From NCBI GenBank assembly GCA_011319805.1, contig SJRY01000143.1:1-64000 (forward strand): a stretch of 64,000 bases of DNA, read 5' to 3'. A program made the translations under genes and the position numbers. Under the pieces are notes generated by a model. It did no database searches. It worked only from the letters and a program-made list of their open reading frames with translations, and was not told the DNA's origin. This DNA is from Macrocybe gigantea (taxonomy: Eukaryota; Basidiomycota; Agaricomycetes; Agaricales; Callistosporiaceae). The first letter of the stretch is position 1, and each line of letters opens with the position of its first letter. Of the stretch, positions 1 to 9,782 are shown in pieces.

Positions 1-125
1 GGAGCACGACATTTCTCGGTGGAACAGAGGTGACGTCGACCTCTGGTATCAGTGCCATACGCCACAACCAGCTCGAGGGATCACAAACAAGTGCCATCGG
101 AAATGAATATGTCTGTCTGCTGATA
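1..125 (-). repeat. Relic of the secreted-protein upstream region
   Basis: Read on the minus strand, this stretch matches the upstream region of the secreted-protein copies near 6660-6770 and 43450-43570. Shared blocks are AGCAGACAG, a TTTCCGATGGCACT block, a CTCGAGCT / GTGGCGT block and a GTCGACGTCA block, in the same order as at 43.5 kb. It runs off the left edge, so another family member or relic may lie outside the window on the minus strand. That last step is inference. Confidence 0.55.
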
Positions 126-400
126 TAACTTCTCGAAAAAAAAATATGATAAGACTTGTACTCATAGTGGAGGGACTTCTTTTCCGTTTTGTTTGAGGAG
201 AGGGAGCATTGTATGACTGGGTCGTAAGAGTGGCGAGAACAAACAAAAAGAGGATAAGACACAGAGGAAAGACAAATGCAATTACATCCTAATAAGAATC
301 ACCGAAACGTATACCAGCAAGAAAGAAAAACAGAACGTAGGGTTTGTCGTCATCATTAACCACGCCCATCGCGTCGAACATGCACGGTCTAGGTTACAGG

Positions 401-1341
401 TTAGGAGCTGGCCGCCGATGTCTCCTGCTGCTGTTGCGCCAACATGCGTCTGGGAAAAGGACAGAAGCTGAGCATTCACACTGCCAAAGGCCAGAGAGAG
501 GACAGAAAGACTCACTGTCGTGCCGCCAAGATCATGCGCGCCTTGCGTTCCTTAAGGCTCGCCTCCCGCTCCTCCGCCGTGATCTCCCACTTCGCCTTGC
601 CGCCCACCGACTCGTCGGGAATTGGCGGCTCGGTGACGATCCGGTCCTGTAGGTTGTACCGCGAGATCAGCGTCTCCTTTAGTTTTTCGACATCTGATGA
701 GCTGTTGGCCGATCCTGGGCCGCCGTGGGCGGGTGTCGGGCGCCGGGTCGGCCGTTCGCGTTGGTGGCGGTGGTGTTTCGGGGGAAAAGCGTGTAGTAGG
801 CGGGCGGAGGCTGGTGACGGTCGGGTTAGGTACGGAGTACGGATCAGCGATGATGGGCGGTGACAACTCACGGCATCCAGAAAACCCCTCTCGAGGATCT
901 TGTTCGACGTCAGCTCTACGCTGCCCGTCCGCATGAGATCGTAACGAACATTATCTCTAGAAAAGACCAACGAAGATGCTGTCAGCGCTGCCATCCGTCA
1001 CTGAGCCTCGTCCACAGAGGGCTTACACAGGTATGTCCGGGAACATGTTGGATATGGTGTCGATCTGGGAATACGGGAGGGCAGGGAGTGTGAGCGATCG
1101 GTTGCAGCGCGCGAGAGGGCGGAGAATCTGACCATGTCTTGCGTAACCGGCTTTGGTCGAAATCCTAGTGTATCTGCGGCGGATCTTTCATTCGAGTCTG
1201 TACCTATACAAATGGCGGCAGAAACGCCGAGTCAACGCGGTAACTCCGCGAGGTGCATCGAAGGAACGCACTCGACGTCGCCCATCGGAAGAGAAATACG
1301 ATGACGGCGAAAGCGACGAGGACATTGACCACTTCACCCAT
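401..1341 (-). CDS. CUE-domain ER protein (Cue1-like), six exons, one frame break
   Basis: Exons read on the minus strand are 1341-1272, 1203-1133, 1064-1027, 956-872, 810-516 and 449-401, all with GT-AG introns. The product starts MGEVVNVLVAFAVIVFLF, a single N-terminal membrane anchor. A CUE ubiquitin-binding domain follows (VTQDMIDTISNMFPDIP, then DNVRYDLMRTGSVE and NKILERGFLDA). Next come a PPPAYYTLFP segment and a basic C-terminus (KARMILAARQ, then RMLAQQQQ). Yeast Cue1 of this layout recruits the ubiquitin-conjugating enzyme Ubc7 to the ER for degradation of misfolded proteins; that role is inferred here. Exon 5 cannot be read in one frame: the PPPAYYTLFP start and the DVEKLKETL part differ by one base, so one base seems missing between about 690 and 800. 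Expected length is about 200 residues. Confidence 0.8.
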
Positions 1342-2080
1342 GTCTCTGCTCTCGCCGATGTATGTATTTTATTCGAGAATAGTCGTCGCCCGGTGTAACG
1401 TAGGAGCGAGGCCGATGCCGTCGACGATGAGGAGGAGAGGGGGAGAGAGGTAGTGAGCTGTTATGCGAGAGAGCAAACTTGGAAATTTGGGACCCGGATG
1501 CCGTGCCTGAGAAAACAAGAAACCGAGTTTCGGCTTTGTCAACGATCATCTCCTCCACCATCTTCAATCCATTTCGCAGCAACGCGTTGCACCGCAGAGC
1601 CATCTGCAAGCGCTAAGCAAGCCATTATGGACAGTTAACTCTTGTCCTGACCTCGCTGGTTCACATTATTCTGCAAGGACGCTCCGTCTCGATCAAGTCC
1701 AGGCCTCGGTAAACGCGCCCATGGCCCTAGGACCCTAGCTCTCACGTAGAATGCAGTGATAAAACCACAGGTCTAGGTGCTTGGTTATCTGCGTAAATCA
1801 AGCTTGCAGATTCTTGCCCCCGACTGCCGATTCCGGGCTCCTGCGTGACGGGGCAAGTGTTTATCCAGAACTCATTTGGTTTCGACACCCAGGATCCGGT
1901 TCTCATTCCATCTTTATGCCTCTCTCTTATATGTATCAAACGTTTCATCATGGAATTAAAGAGGCGCAAAGCACATCATTTTCACTACCCGTCCCTTCAT
2001 ACATAGATATCCCCAGAAAAAAACAGATGGACATGAACACCCAACGATCACGAGGCTGAAACTAACAATCAAAACGCCAA
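1342..2080. other. Intergenic, no gene seen
   Basis: This is the upstream region of the CUE gene (minus) and the downstream region of the gamma-tubulin complex gene (minus). Short open frames here show no recognisable domain or convincing splice structure. Confidence 0.5.
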
Positions 2081-5000
2081 TTATGGACCGGCCTTGACAG
2101 AGTTGAGTCGTACGACGAGCGGCAACAGCGACACGTTTTCGCTGGACGCGTAAAACTGCACGCAATCAAGATGTACCTTCGAGACGCAGGGCAGAAGTCA
2201 GAAATGCATCCCATTCTGGATACAAGCAAAGACGACATTTACCTGAAACCTTCAGAAACGAAAACAATGCCCGTAAACCCACATCTGCACAACTCTCCAA
2301 GAAAAAAGACACACGCACCAATGGTTAAAATTGGTCTCAAACTTGCCCAAAAACTCCCACCGCTTCGCCATGGATAGGTCCCCCTCTGGTGTCTCGGACG
2401 CCGCGATGGCTTGGTTGGCCGATTTGGTGAACGATGACGTGTACAGCGCGAACGTCGAGCAGGTCACGATCAGGCGCGAGTACGCCCGCAGCAGCTTCGA
2501 GCTCGTCAGCATGCACTCCTTCAGGCAGGTGTCCAGAAAGTCCACGTGGTCCCGCAGCAGCTGGTCCACCGTCGTCACCTTGTCCAGCTTCGCCTCCAGC
2601 GCGCGCCAGTTCGGCTCCAGCACCTCGAACGTCGCGAACGCGAGGATCTGCTGCACAAAGGACAGCATCCGCGCGCGCAGGAGGCACACGCGCAGCCGCC
2701 ACCGGTCAAAGTCTGGGTGATGCCGCATCGATCGACGCCACGGTGTCGTCTTTTGCTCGATCCACATCGAAGACAGGGATTGCTCGACGTGCTTGAGGTG
2801 TAGCAGGAAGCGGAAGAGTAATTGGTAGCGAAGGATGGTCTTGCGCGAGATCACTAGCGATAGAGGGAATTTGACGGTGTAGTCCAAGGCCAAAGCGTCC
2901 ACAGCTGAAGTAGGTGTTTAGATACGCGCCATGGAAATCTAGATGCGTAAAAGATTACCTGTCATTGACTTCTTTTCGTCTTTTTCCTTCTCCTTTTCTT
3001 TCTTGTGATCATCATGATGGCTTGAACCATGATCGTCCGCTTCTTCACCTCCGATAACTCCGCTCACATTGACAACCTTTAACAGGAATTCGTAGAGTCC
3101 TGACTCCGCTATAGTGACCTTGACGTCCTCACGGAACATCGTGTCGTCTCCAGACACGTCCTGATTCAGAGCGAGATCCAAAAGACTCTGGAACTTGACG
3201 ATAGAGACGGACTTGGACGCCTTGCGCAGCTCGTTGGACGCTAGGTCGAGCAGATGCGTGAGGAAAAACGATTGTGACAGGAAGAAGTATCGCTTCAGCG
3301 ACCGGAGCCGCGGAATGAGCTGCTGATCGCGTAACAGGAGTTGTAGCAGCGTCCGATTCGCGTAAGAATACGCGGCTTCTAGGAATTTTTGAAAGCTGGG
3401 ATAAAAAAAAAGGAGACAACGAACTCCTTCCAGTTTCGTCAGGGCACAGTAATCATGAGGTTCCGCACCTTTCATTGTCCATCGAAAGCTCCTCCAATTT
3501 CACATCGTTTTGATCTCGACCGATGTCCATGCCGCATTCCCGTATCACGTTGAGATACTTGCCAGCCAGAAGGACCTTGTGCTTCCAGTGTTCTAGCAAG
3601 GGCGGTACGCATGCACCGCCAGGTAAACGTCCACCGACTGTCCGCGGTGGAGGGACTCCGGCTTGATGGCGTTTCGACGGTGCTGACAACGTTGATCCAT
3701 CTCGAAGCTGCACCAGATATGAGGCCGCCAGATGTAAGACAGAAAACGAAAACGCACCGTATACCGCCTCTCCCAGTACTCGTCCGTGTAGTCCATCTCC
3801 AGAATACCCCGATTGATGAACTTGCTCTCTTTCACCAAAAACTCCTCGTACGGATCCGACAACCGCCCCGTGCTGACCCACTCCTTCAGCATCGCCACGT
3901 ACGGCGTCCCAGCCGCTTTTAGGAGAGTTCCGTACATTGTGTTGGCGGTCGGATCGCCAGCCATGTTCAGCTTCCTCTCGTATATGATCGTCAGCACCTC
4001 GCCGCCCTTCACTGGAATGCCACTTCCGCCCGCCATGCCCAGTTCGGTCTTTCCGATCTCTGAAAGGACCGCTTTGAGGTTGGCGCCTCCGAGACCGAGC
4101 GCTTCATTTCGCGCTTCCTCCTCTGGATCGACTTCTGATGAAGACGACGACGAGGAGTCGCCGGTCGGGTCGTCCGCAGTCGCTAGCTCGAGGACTAGCT
4201 GGTAAATGAGCGAGAGCGTGTGTATGGTCGGATGGACGTAGAACCAGAGCTTTTGGAGGGTGAACTGCGGAGATGTATTGAAAGCATGTTCCAATTGCGA
4301 TAAGAGCGTCTGATAATCCTATGGAATTTAGGGTGTCATCCTTGCATTAGTCCACGATGAAATCATACAATGAAGCGCACCTTTAACATATCTCTCATTG
4401 CTGCACATAAAGCGTGATTGACGAGACCATAGTCCAGAGACTTCTATCTCGATAAACGCGTAGATGGCTGTATAATACGTTCCGAGTGGCAAAATACGCT
4501 CCACCAAATCACGCAAGGAAGTATCTAAAGACCAAAAGGATTCAACATGTAGGATGCCGAACATGCAAAATACACGGACCCAAAGACGGCGACGCAACAA
4601 ATCGAATACCCTGGAGAGGATCGTCGTCCTCCCGGGAATAGTCGGGGTGGTATGTGAGATGGTTTCCTTCTATTCCCTAGCAAGTCAAAGGCGGACTTTG
4701 TTTCATTGCGCCGAATAATGTCAGGAAAGCATACCGCATACCATAAGAACGAATAACAAGTCTTCCAAAATCATGCCTTCTTGTATCTCAAGCGGAACGC
4801 GGTCCAACGGTTCCTGCTTTTCCTTGCCCTTTGACTTGGGCGGAAGACCGACAGAGCTCACTCGAGAATTGAGCGGCGCGCGGACGAAGGACGTTTCTTC
4901 GATAAAGGATGAGTCTCTGCGGTCTTGAAAGAGTCTTATTTCGTATTATCGTACGAGAAAAAGTCCAGGGAGGTGCGTACTAGGTTGGCCATCGCGCGAA

Positions 5001-5226
5001 GAGTGTCCGCGCGTATCGTATTCATCGTCAATGTCCCCGTTAGTCTGCCTGTTCCTCCGTACCGACGCGATCGTCCCAGCAATCTCATTAGATGCAGATT
5101 CACCATTGAGCAAAGCGCGTTCCGGTAAAATTCACACCACAGACTCACTTTGGTGTACTCCTTTGCTGACAGCGTCAGGTTTTTCTTCCGTGATCCCGTG
5201 CGCGTCCGTGGGGTATAAGGATCCAT
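2081..5226 (-). CDS. Gamma-tubulin complex component 2 (GCP2/Spc97 type), with a frame break
   Basis: This is a multi-exon minus-strand gene for the GCP2 subunit that caps gamma-tubulin at the spindle pole and nucleates microtubules. The first exon is 5226-5149 (MDPYTPRTRTGS). Then come an exon ending GMILEDLLFVLM (near 4740), GIEGNHLTYHPDYS (near 4680), DTSLRDLVERILPLGTYY (near 4500), and the long exon starting near 4294 with LEHAFNTSP and YEEFLVKESKFINRG. LLAGKYLNVIREC, typical of the family, is near 3560. The C-terminal Grip2 part is at 3415-2300 (DYTVKFPLSLVISRKTI). The stop is at 2081-2083 after LPLVVRLNSVKAGP. Against the second copy at 41.25 kb, two single bases are missing near 4445-4455. 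This shifts the frame before the segment that reads DYGLVNHALCAAMRDMLK in the other copy. The exact splice into the last exon is not resolved. The gene is either a pseudogene or affected by local sequence errors. Confidence 0.85.
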
Positions 5227-5249
5227 TGCTGTGGGTTAGAGAGATATAA

Positions 5250-6199
5250 CGTGTACTTGTGGTGGATAAATGGTGCAACGCGCTCGGAGCACGCAGCGCT
5301 CAACCTGAGTCTGTGGATGGAGCGTAAGAAATGAAATGGTTTGCCTTATCGGGCAGGCGCAACCATTCTTCTCTCATACATAGACTTTTTGCTCGCGAGG
5401 ATCGTCGTAATGCTCTCGTGTCTCTTCTTTATACTTAGATGTTTGGATCTTGGCTCATGCGTTCATGAAGATGCTCATGAGCCAACCTACATTCAGAGCG
5501 TAGTCCCTTTGACGCGCGAGGACGTGATCTACCAAGATTCTGCAACGCATGTGGGGCTTTCGAATCGCCGGCCCTGGAGTCACAGACGGCACTCCTTTCA
5601 CAATTCCAAGAGACTGAGGCTATGGTCCTAAACAGCGCTCTCTAAACTCCGCTTTGCCCAATCAACGTACCATGTGCATTTGTGCTCTCTAAGGTGAGAT
5701 TATATTCTCTAACATAACGCTACTTGAAGAATATGTTACATCTGCATTCGGACGACCAATCATCAGCGTTGGCCCAAAAAGTACAGTGTATTTATGGCGT
5801 GATACACGAGAGCTGTGGCAGAACAGAATTCCGAGGCTGGCGCACCTTCGGACCTGACAGTCGCAGTTAAGACTCGATATACCATTAGATGGTGACATCG
5901 AGATCTTTTGCAGTGAAGGTTCGGTCGACCGTTGTCGTAGTTCTAACGCGTAAGAAGGGAAGTGCACAGGTACCTGCACCAGCACCGTCGGATCACATCG
6001 AGCACCTGAACCCCTATCTCTGCACCGCATCAGCACTGATCGCCAGGGCCCCTAGTCATCTCCGTATCTACCATCTCGATTCTCGACCTCCAGCTGAGCA
6101 ATGTCATGAAAAACACGGAGGAGCACAATGAACTCCATTATGCGACATTGGCGGACCCCATAAGCATGTTCCACCTCTGTCTTTTCCGCCGCGCCAGTG
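5250..6199. other. Duplicated region, no confident gene
   Basis: This sequence is shared with 42070-43050, and part of it (about 5700-5890) also resembles 46920-47180. A 90-residue open frame starts at 5341, but its C-terminal end differs from the copy at 42159 by frame changes and no domain is recognised. It is probably non-coding or decayed coding sequence. Confidence 0.4.
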
Positions 6200-6532
6200 A
6201 CCTGTCACCCGTGAGAGGGGCGAAACTCTCGCGTTGAAGGCTGCGTTGATACAAGCAACGAATGGCCGGAAGACGCTCACAGAGGGAGGCCCGCCGTGTC
6301 CTGTCGTGTTCGACCCCGATGAGGTATGTAAGACGATGAAGTTGGATGCAGAACAGAGAGAAGCGGACCAGTCTCTAGAGGCGTGATCGGACGTGATCGG
6401 CTTTGTGCTAGAGGGATGGATCACTACGAGGAGACCATAACATGCGCCAAGAAGCCCGAGTCGGAGGACGGACGGGCTCAGGTCACGGTGCACTGGCCCT
6501 TGGTCAACATGGACGAAGAGGAATACATATAA
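6200..6532 (+). pseudogene. C-terminal relic of a fungal APH/PKL-type kinase (copy A)
   Basis: In one frame the region reads TEGGPPCPVVFDPDEVCK, MKLDAEQREADQSLEA, an in-frame TGA, then after further damage AQVTVHWPLVNMDEEEYI and a stop. This resembles the C-terminal tail of basidiomycete phosphotransferase-like kinases (PKL/CAK/Fmp29 group), which end in a similar WPL-D-MDEE motif. The kinase core is absent. Two related relics lie at 39010-39273 and 43050-43351, and the copy at 43 kb carries the same in-frame TGA. The family assignment is from memory of the tail motif only. Confidence 0.5.
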
Positions 6533-6659
6533 CGAATTGAACTGAAGACCCCGGCTAAGGGATTTCGCTAGATATCCTCTGGTGTTGTATCTTATCTACT
6601 GTACTTATAGCTTGCTAGCCCCCCATAAGAACCCGCAGTCTCCTTCCTATCCCGTTGAA

Positions 6660-6990
6660 ATAATATCAGCAGATAGGCATCCGCATTTCCGATGGCACTC
6701 GTCTGACGTCGACTTCTGGTACAGATTACGAGTAGTGTCATCCTTCGAGCTAGCTGTGGCGTGTGGCAGGTCATCCTTCGACCTTAGCCGGAGCGCTGCG
6801 TCCTCACAGCCAGTCCATGTCCTCAGACCTAAGTCTGATCGACCTCAGTTCATCGGAGGCCTCAGGGATAGACTTTCTTCCGTTCAACGGAGCGACCTCG
6901 TTGTTAGGTCGATGTAACATCCAACAGCCGTAACATATCAAGGCCTCTCATATCACTCGTTCACAGCGACTGATGATGAACACATTATAA
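6660..6990 (+). promoter_or_regulatory. Conserved upstream region and TATA box of secreted-protein gene A
   Basis: The region upstream of gene A is shared with copies B and C. A TATA-like box, TTATAAATGC, lies at 6985-6994, about 95 bases before the start codon; the equivalents are near 43785 and 39469. Inside this copy, a 65-bp block (about 6707-6771) has its two halves exchanged and one of them inverted compared with 43505-43570. Confidence 0.5.
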
Positions 6991-7083
6991 ATGCGCAACG
7001 AAACTCGATGGTGTGGCCCAAGGCAGCGAAAGCCGGTTCTTTCTATCCTTCAGGCCAAAAAAGAAACAAGCACATTCCTTGAC

Positions 7084-7709
7084 ATGCATTTAGCAGTCCT
7101 ACTCTTCCTCGCTGGCGTTGCGTCCGCCTATCCCTTGAAGCCCGTGCGAGAAAGTCAACTCGTCCCGCGAGACCTGCCGCAACCACAGTAAGCAACTATG
7201 CTTTCCATAAAGCCTCTGACGATCACCTAGTCCTCTCGACGTTTAGTTGCCTCCATCCCGTGGGAGATGAGCAACCATCTCTTTTCGCCTCAAAGCCCAT
7301 GTGGCAGGCTAACTGTGCGGTAAAGTTGGGTGTCGTAGGGTTCCTGATACAACCCTCCATCCCTTTGCAAGACTTCAGGAACTTGTGGAAGAACAAGAAA
7401 GGCGAACCCCCAGAGTGTGTGTTCCCCAAGACGTCAGAATTCGACTTGGGATTCTGCTTCATTCTTAAAAGTGGAGCGAATCCCCAGCAAATACACAGCG
7501 CAAACTTGCCCCCCGGCCTGATCAAGGCGATACTGCGCCTTCCTCACACGGTCCAATTCATCCTAGTGCAGGTCATCCCCCGGCAAATCCACCGCACTCA
7601 TCCGCTCCTCCAAACTCCCAGCATCCACCTCCTCAAGCCCCACATCCACCAGCCTCGACAAATTCTAGCAAAGACTTCCCCACGGCGACAAGCAAAGATT
7701 CTGGCTTGA
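7084..7709 (+). CDS. Small secreted Cys/Pro-rich protein, copy A (tail frame-shifted)
   Basis: Two exons, 7084-7187 and 7247-7709, separated by a 59-nt GT-AG intron, give a 188-residue product. Residues 1-16 (MHLAVLLFLAGVASAY) are a clear signal peptide. A roughly 75-residue domain follows with four cysteines shared by all copies, each in a recognisable context: CLHPVG, NCAVKLG, ECVFP and FCFIL. The Pro/His-rich tail seen in copies B and C is present in the DNA but is read here in another frame (RTHPLLQTPSIHLLKPHIH), owing to missing bases near 7500-7530. The gene is intact as an open frame but its C-terminus has diverged. Small secreted cysteine-rich proteins of fungi often act outside the cell, for example as effectors; no function is assigned here. 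Confidence 0.7.
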
Positions 7710-8442
7710 TGTACCCGTTTTCTGGACAGCAATATCCACATCGATCAGCCTCGACAAATTCTAGCAAAGACTTCCCTACGGCGACGAGCAAACATTCTGG
7801 CGTGACGTACCCGTTTGCTGGATGACAATCATTTGCACGAGGAATGCGCGACGAAACCACGGGTTTGACGGATTGGAGAAATAGGGGAGTTTTGCGATTG
7901 TCATGTCATTGAGCTTAGAATGGGTGCATTGCCAGTGAAATGAATATATGTGGGGAGTCATGTAGGCAATAATAAAAACTTCAGTGCGCGCACGCCATTC
8001 CTCTCGTTCAACGATGTCGCCGTTTGCAAGAACGCTGTTCGGCCGACGATCCCTTCATGTCTGCTGAGGTCCTTAAGATAGGCTCACTTGTGCATCGAGA
8101 CTGGCGTGCAGGACATTATAAACAACGTAGTCGGTCCCTTCGCGAGAGGTATTCTCCAATATCTCCAAAGACGGGAGGAAACATGTGGTAAAGTTCGATC
8201 ATCACTCCACATGGCCACGGAATACATTCCTAGCGACGTCTTGAATATTTCCTAGGCTAACTTGGACGTCAGGTCCCGGCCAAACAGCTCGATAAAGGTT
8301 GGTTTACCCATAGTATAAGGATCGCTGTTCCACCATATATGCCATTGCTCGGCGTCTAAGCCGCTGCTGTAATCACATTCACACTGCCCGAAAACGTCAG
8401 CTGCAGCATCGACTGTACCTCTCTCTGCTCTGCTCTTTCACA
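7710..8442. other. 3' region of gene A and spacer before the Dap1-like gene
   Basis: This contains the shared 3' region (AATAATAAAAAC near 7966 may serve for polyadenylation) and a block repeated near 40350-40540 and 44770-44990. No convincing coding region was seen. Confidence 0.45.
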
Positions 8443-8744
8443 ATGCAAGCTGCCAGAGATGACCTCGCACCCCCCAAGGACGATCCATACACGCCGGAGG
8501 AGCTAAAGAAATATGACGGATCGAACCCCGATCTGCCGATATACCTAGCTATCAAAGGTAGATAACAGCACGATCGCCACTCCCGAGCGTTCTCTATGAC
8601 TGGCCCGATGAGCTGGACGATCACACTTCAAAGGCACCATCTTCGATGTCACACGAAAGGCTGACAGCTATGGCCCCGGAAAGTCATACAACATCTTTAC
8701 CGAGAAGGACGGATCGAAGGGTCTGGGTAAGTCCAGTCTGAAGC

Positions 8745-8802
8745 GAGTTCCCAGTGCGCCCAAAGAGTGACGTGACTCGAACTCACTCATGTAAGCATTT
8801 CC
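8745..8802 (+). repeat. MULE left terminal inverted repeat
   Basis: The sequence starting GAGTTCCCAGTGCGCCC aligns with the reverse complement of the right end. Most positions match, including an unbroken AGTGCGCCCAAAGAGTGA. Confidence 0.88.
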
Positions 8803-9782
8803 TGCCACCGAAGCCAGGAGTTTGATAGTCTTTGCCGGTGCGCGGGAGGTGAAAGTGCGCGTGGAAATGGGGGATAGGCTGAGTGTGGGGGGAAAGCCCA
8901 AAAGGGCTTCCAGACTGACAAGTGACTTGGGAGGAGGACGAGACAAGCTGCACAGGGCGGGATGGGCAGCTCATGAAAGCTCCTTCCGAGGAGCGTGGCG
9001 CACTTGTCAAGTCGGGTGCGCTGAGCGAGAGGGAGAGGTGGGTGGGTGATAAAGAAAGACTATGGCCGAGGATGCAGGATGCACCGGTGAGGGGGGAAGC
9101 AGGGAGAGAGGATGCTTACATCATCCCCTGCTCCCTACAAAGACTACACTCTATCCTCACTCGTGCCTCGCTCACTCTAGACACACCAATTCTGCCACAC
9201 CTGTCTGCCTGTGCTGCCTCGCATTTCTGTCCGATGTATCTCGCACAGCACGTAATTATTGTCTGTTTGATACCTTTTTCTGTCTATCAGTCTGAAATGC
9301 TGACAAGTGACTTGTGAATCCAATTGCAGTGCAGTCCATACTGACATGGCATTGGACATGGCTTCAAGTATGATACCTGGCAACCATTATCATCTGAACA
9401 ATTTGGGCTACTCATGGACATAGGTACGTCATGATCCATCAAGACTGCTGCATAATTTCAGTATCGAACTTACCTGAAACTGAAGGTTGGCAGTTCAGCA
9501 TTGCACGACACATCGACAACTTCACCAGCCCATCAGCGGTCCTTGCCATGGTACTCGCATGCAGCCAATATAGGTAAGCTTTGACCAGAATCAGTTCGAC
9601 GTCTACCTTTCAGTCCCACAGTGATTTTTTGTGATGATTCCTGGGTGAGTGTTCTGAGCCTCGGCACTGTCACTTTTTTTTTTCATGTAGAGCATCAAGA
9701 TTTCATCGCTCAAGTCAGGTTCCCTGGCTGACTAGCCCATCCCAGCCCTTGTCCACTATCCACGTCCGTTCAGCTTAGAGCC

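Larger units (their letters stand above)
3832..8744. repeat. Segmental duplication, copy A
   Basis: This about 4.9-kb segment is repeated in direct orientation at 40622-45534. It runs from the middle of GCP2 through the kinase relic and secreted-protein gene A into exon 2 of the Dap1-like gene. Long stretches are almost identical, for example 4600-5500 against 41400-42320. The copy A homology resumes at 14773-14844 after the MULE. Confidence 0.9.

Noticed and set aside
5341..5631. A hydrophobic open frame of 96 codons, repeated at 42159, might be a small membrane protein gene.
   Set aside because: The two copies differ by frame changes in the last third, with no signature of coding conservation and no known domain.
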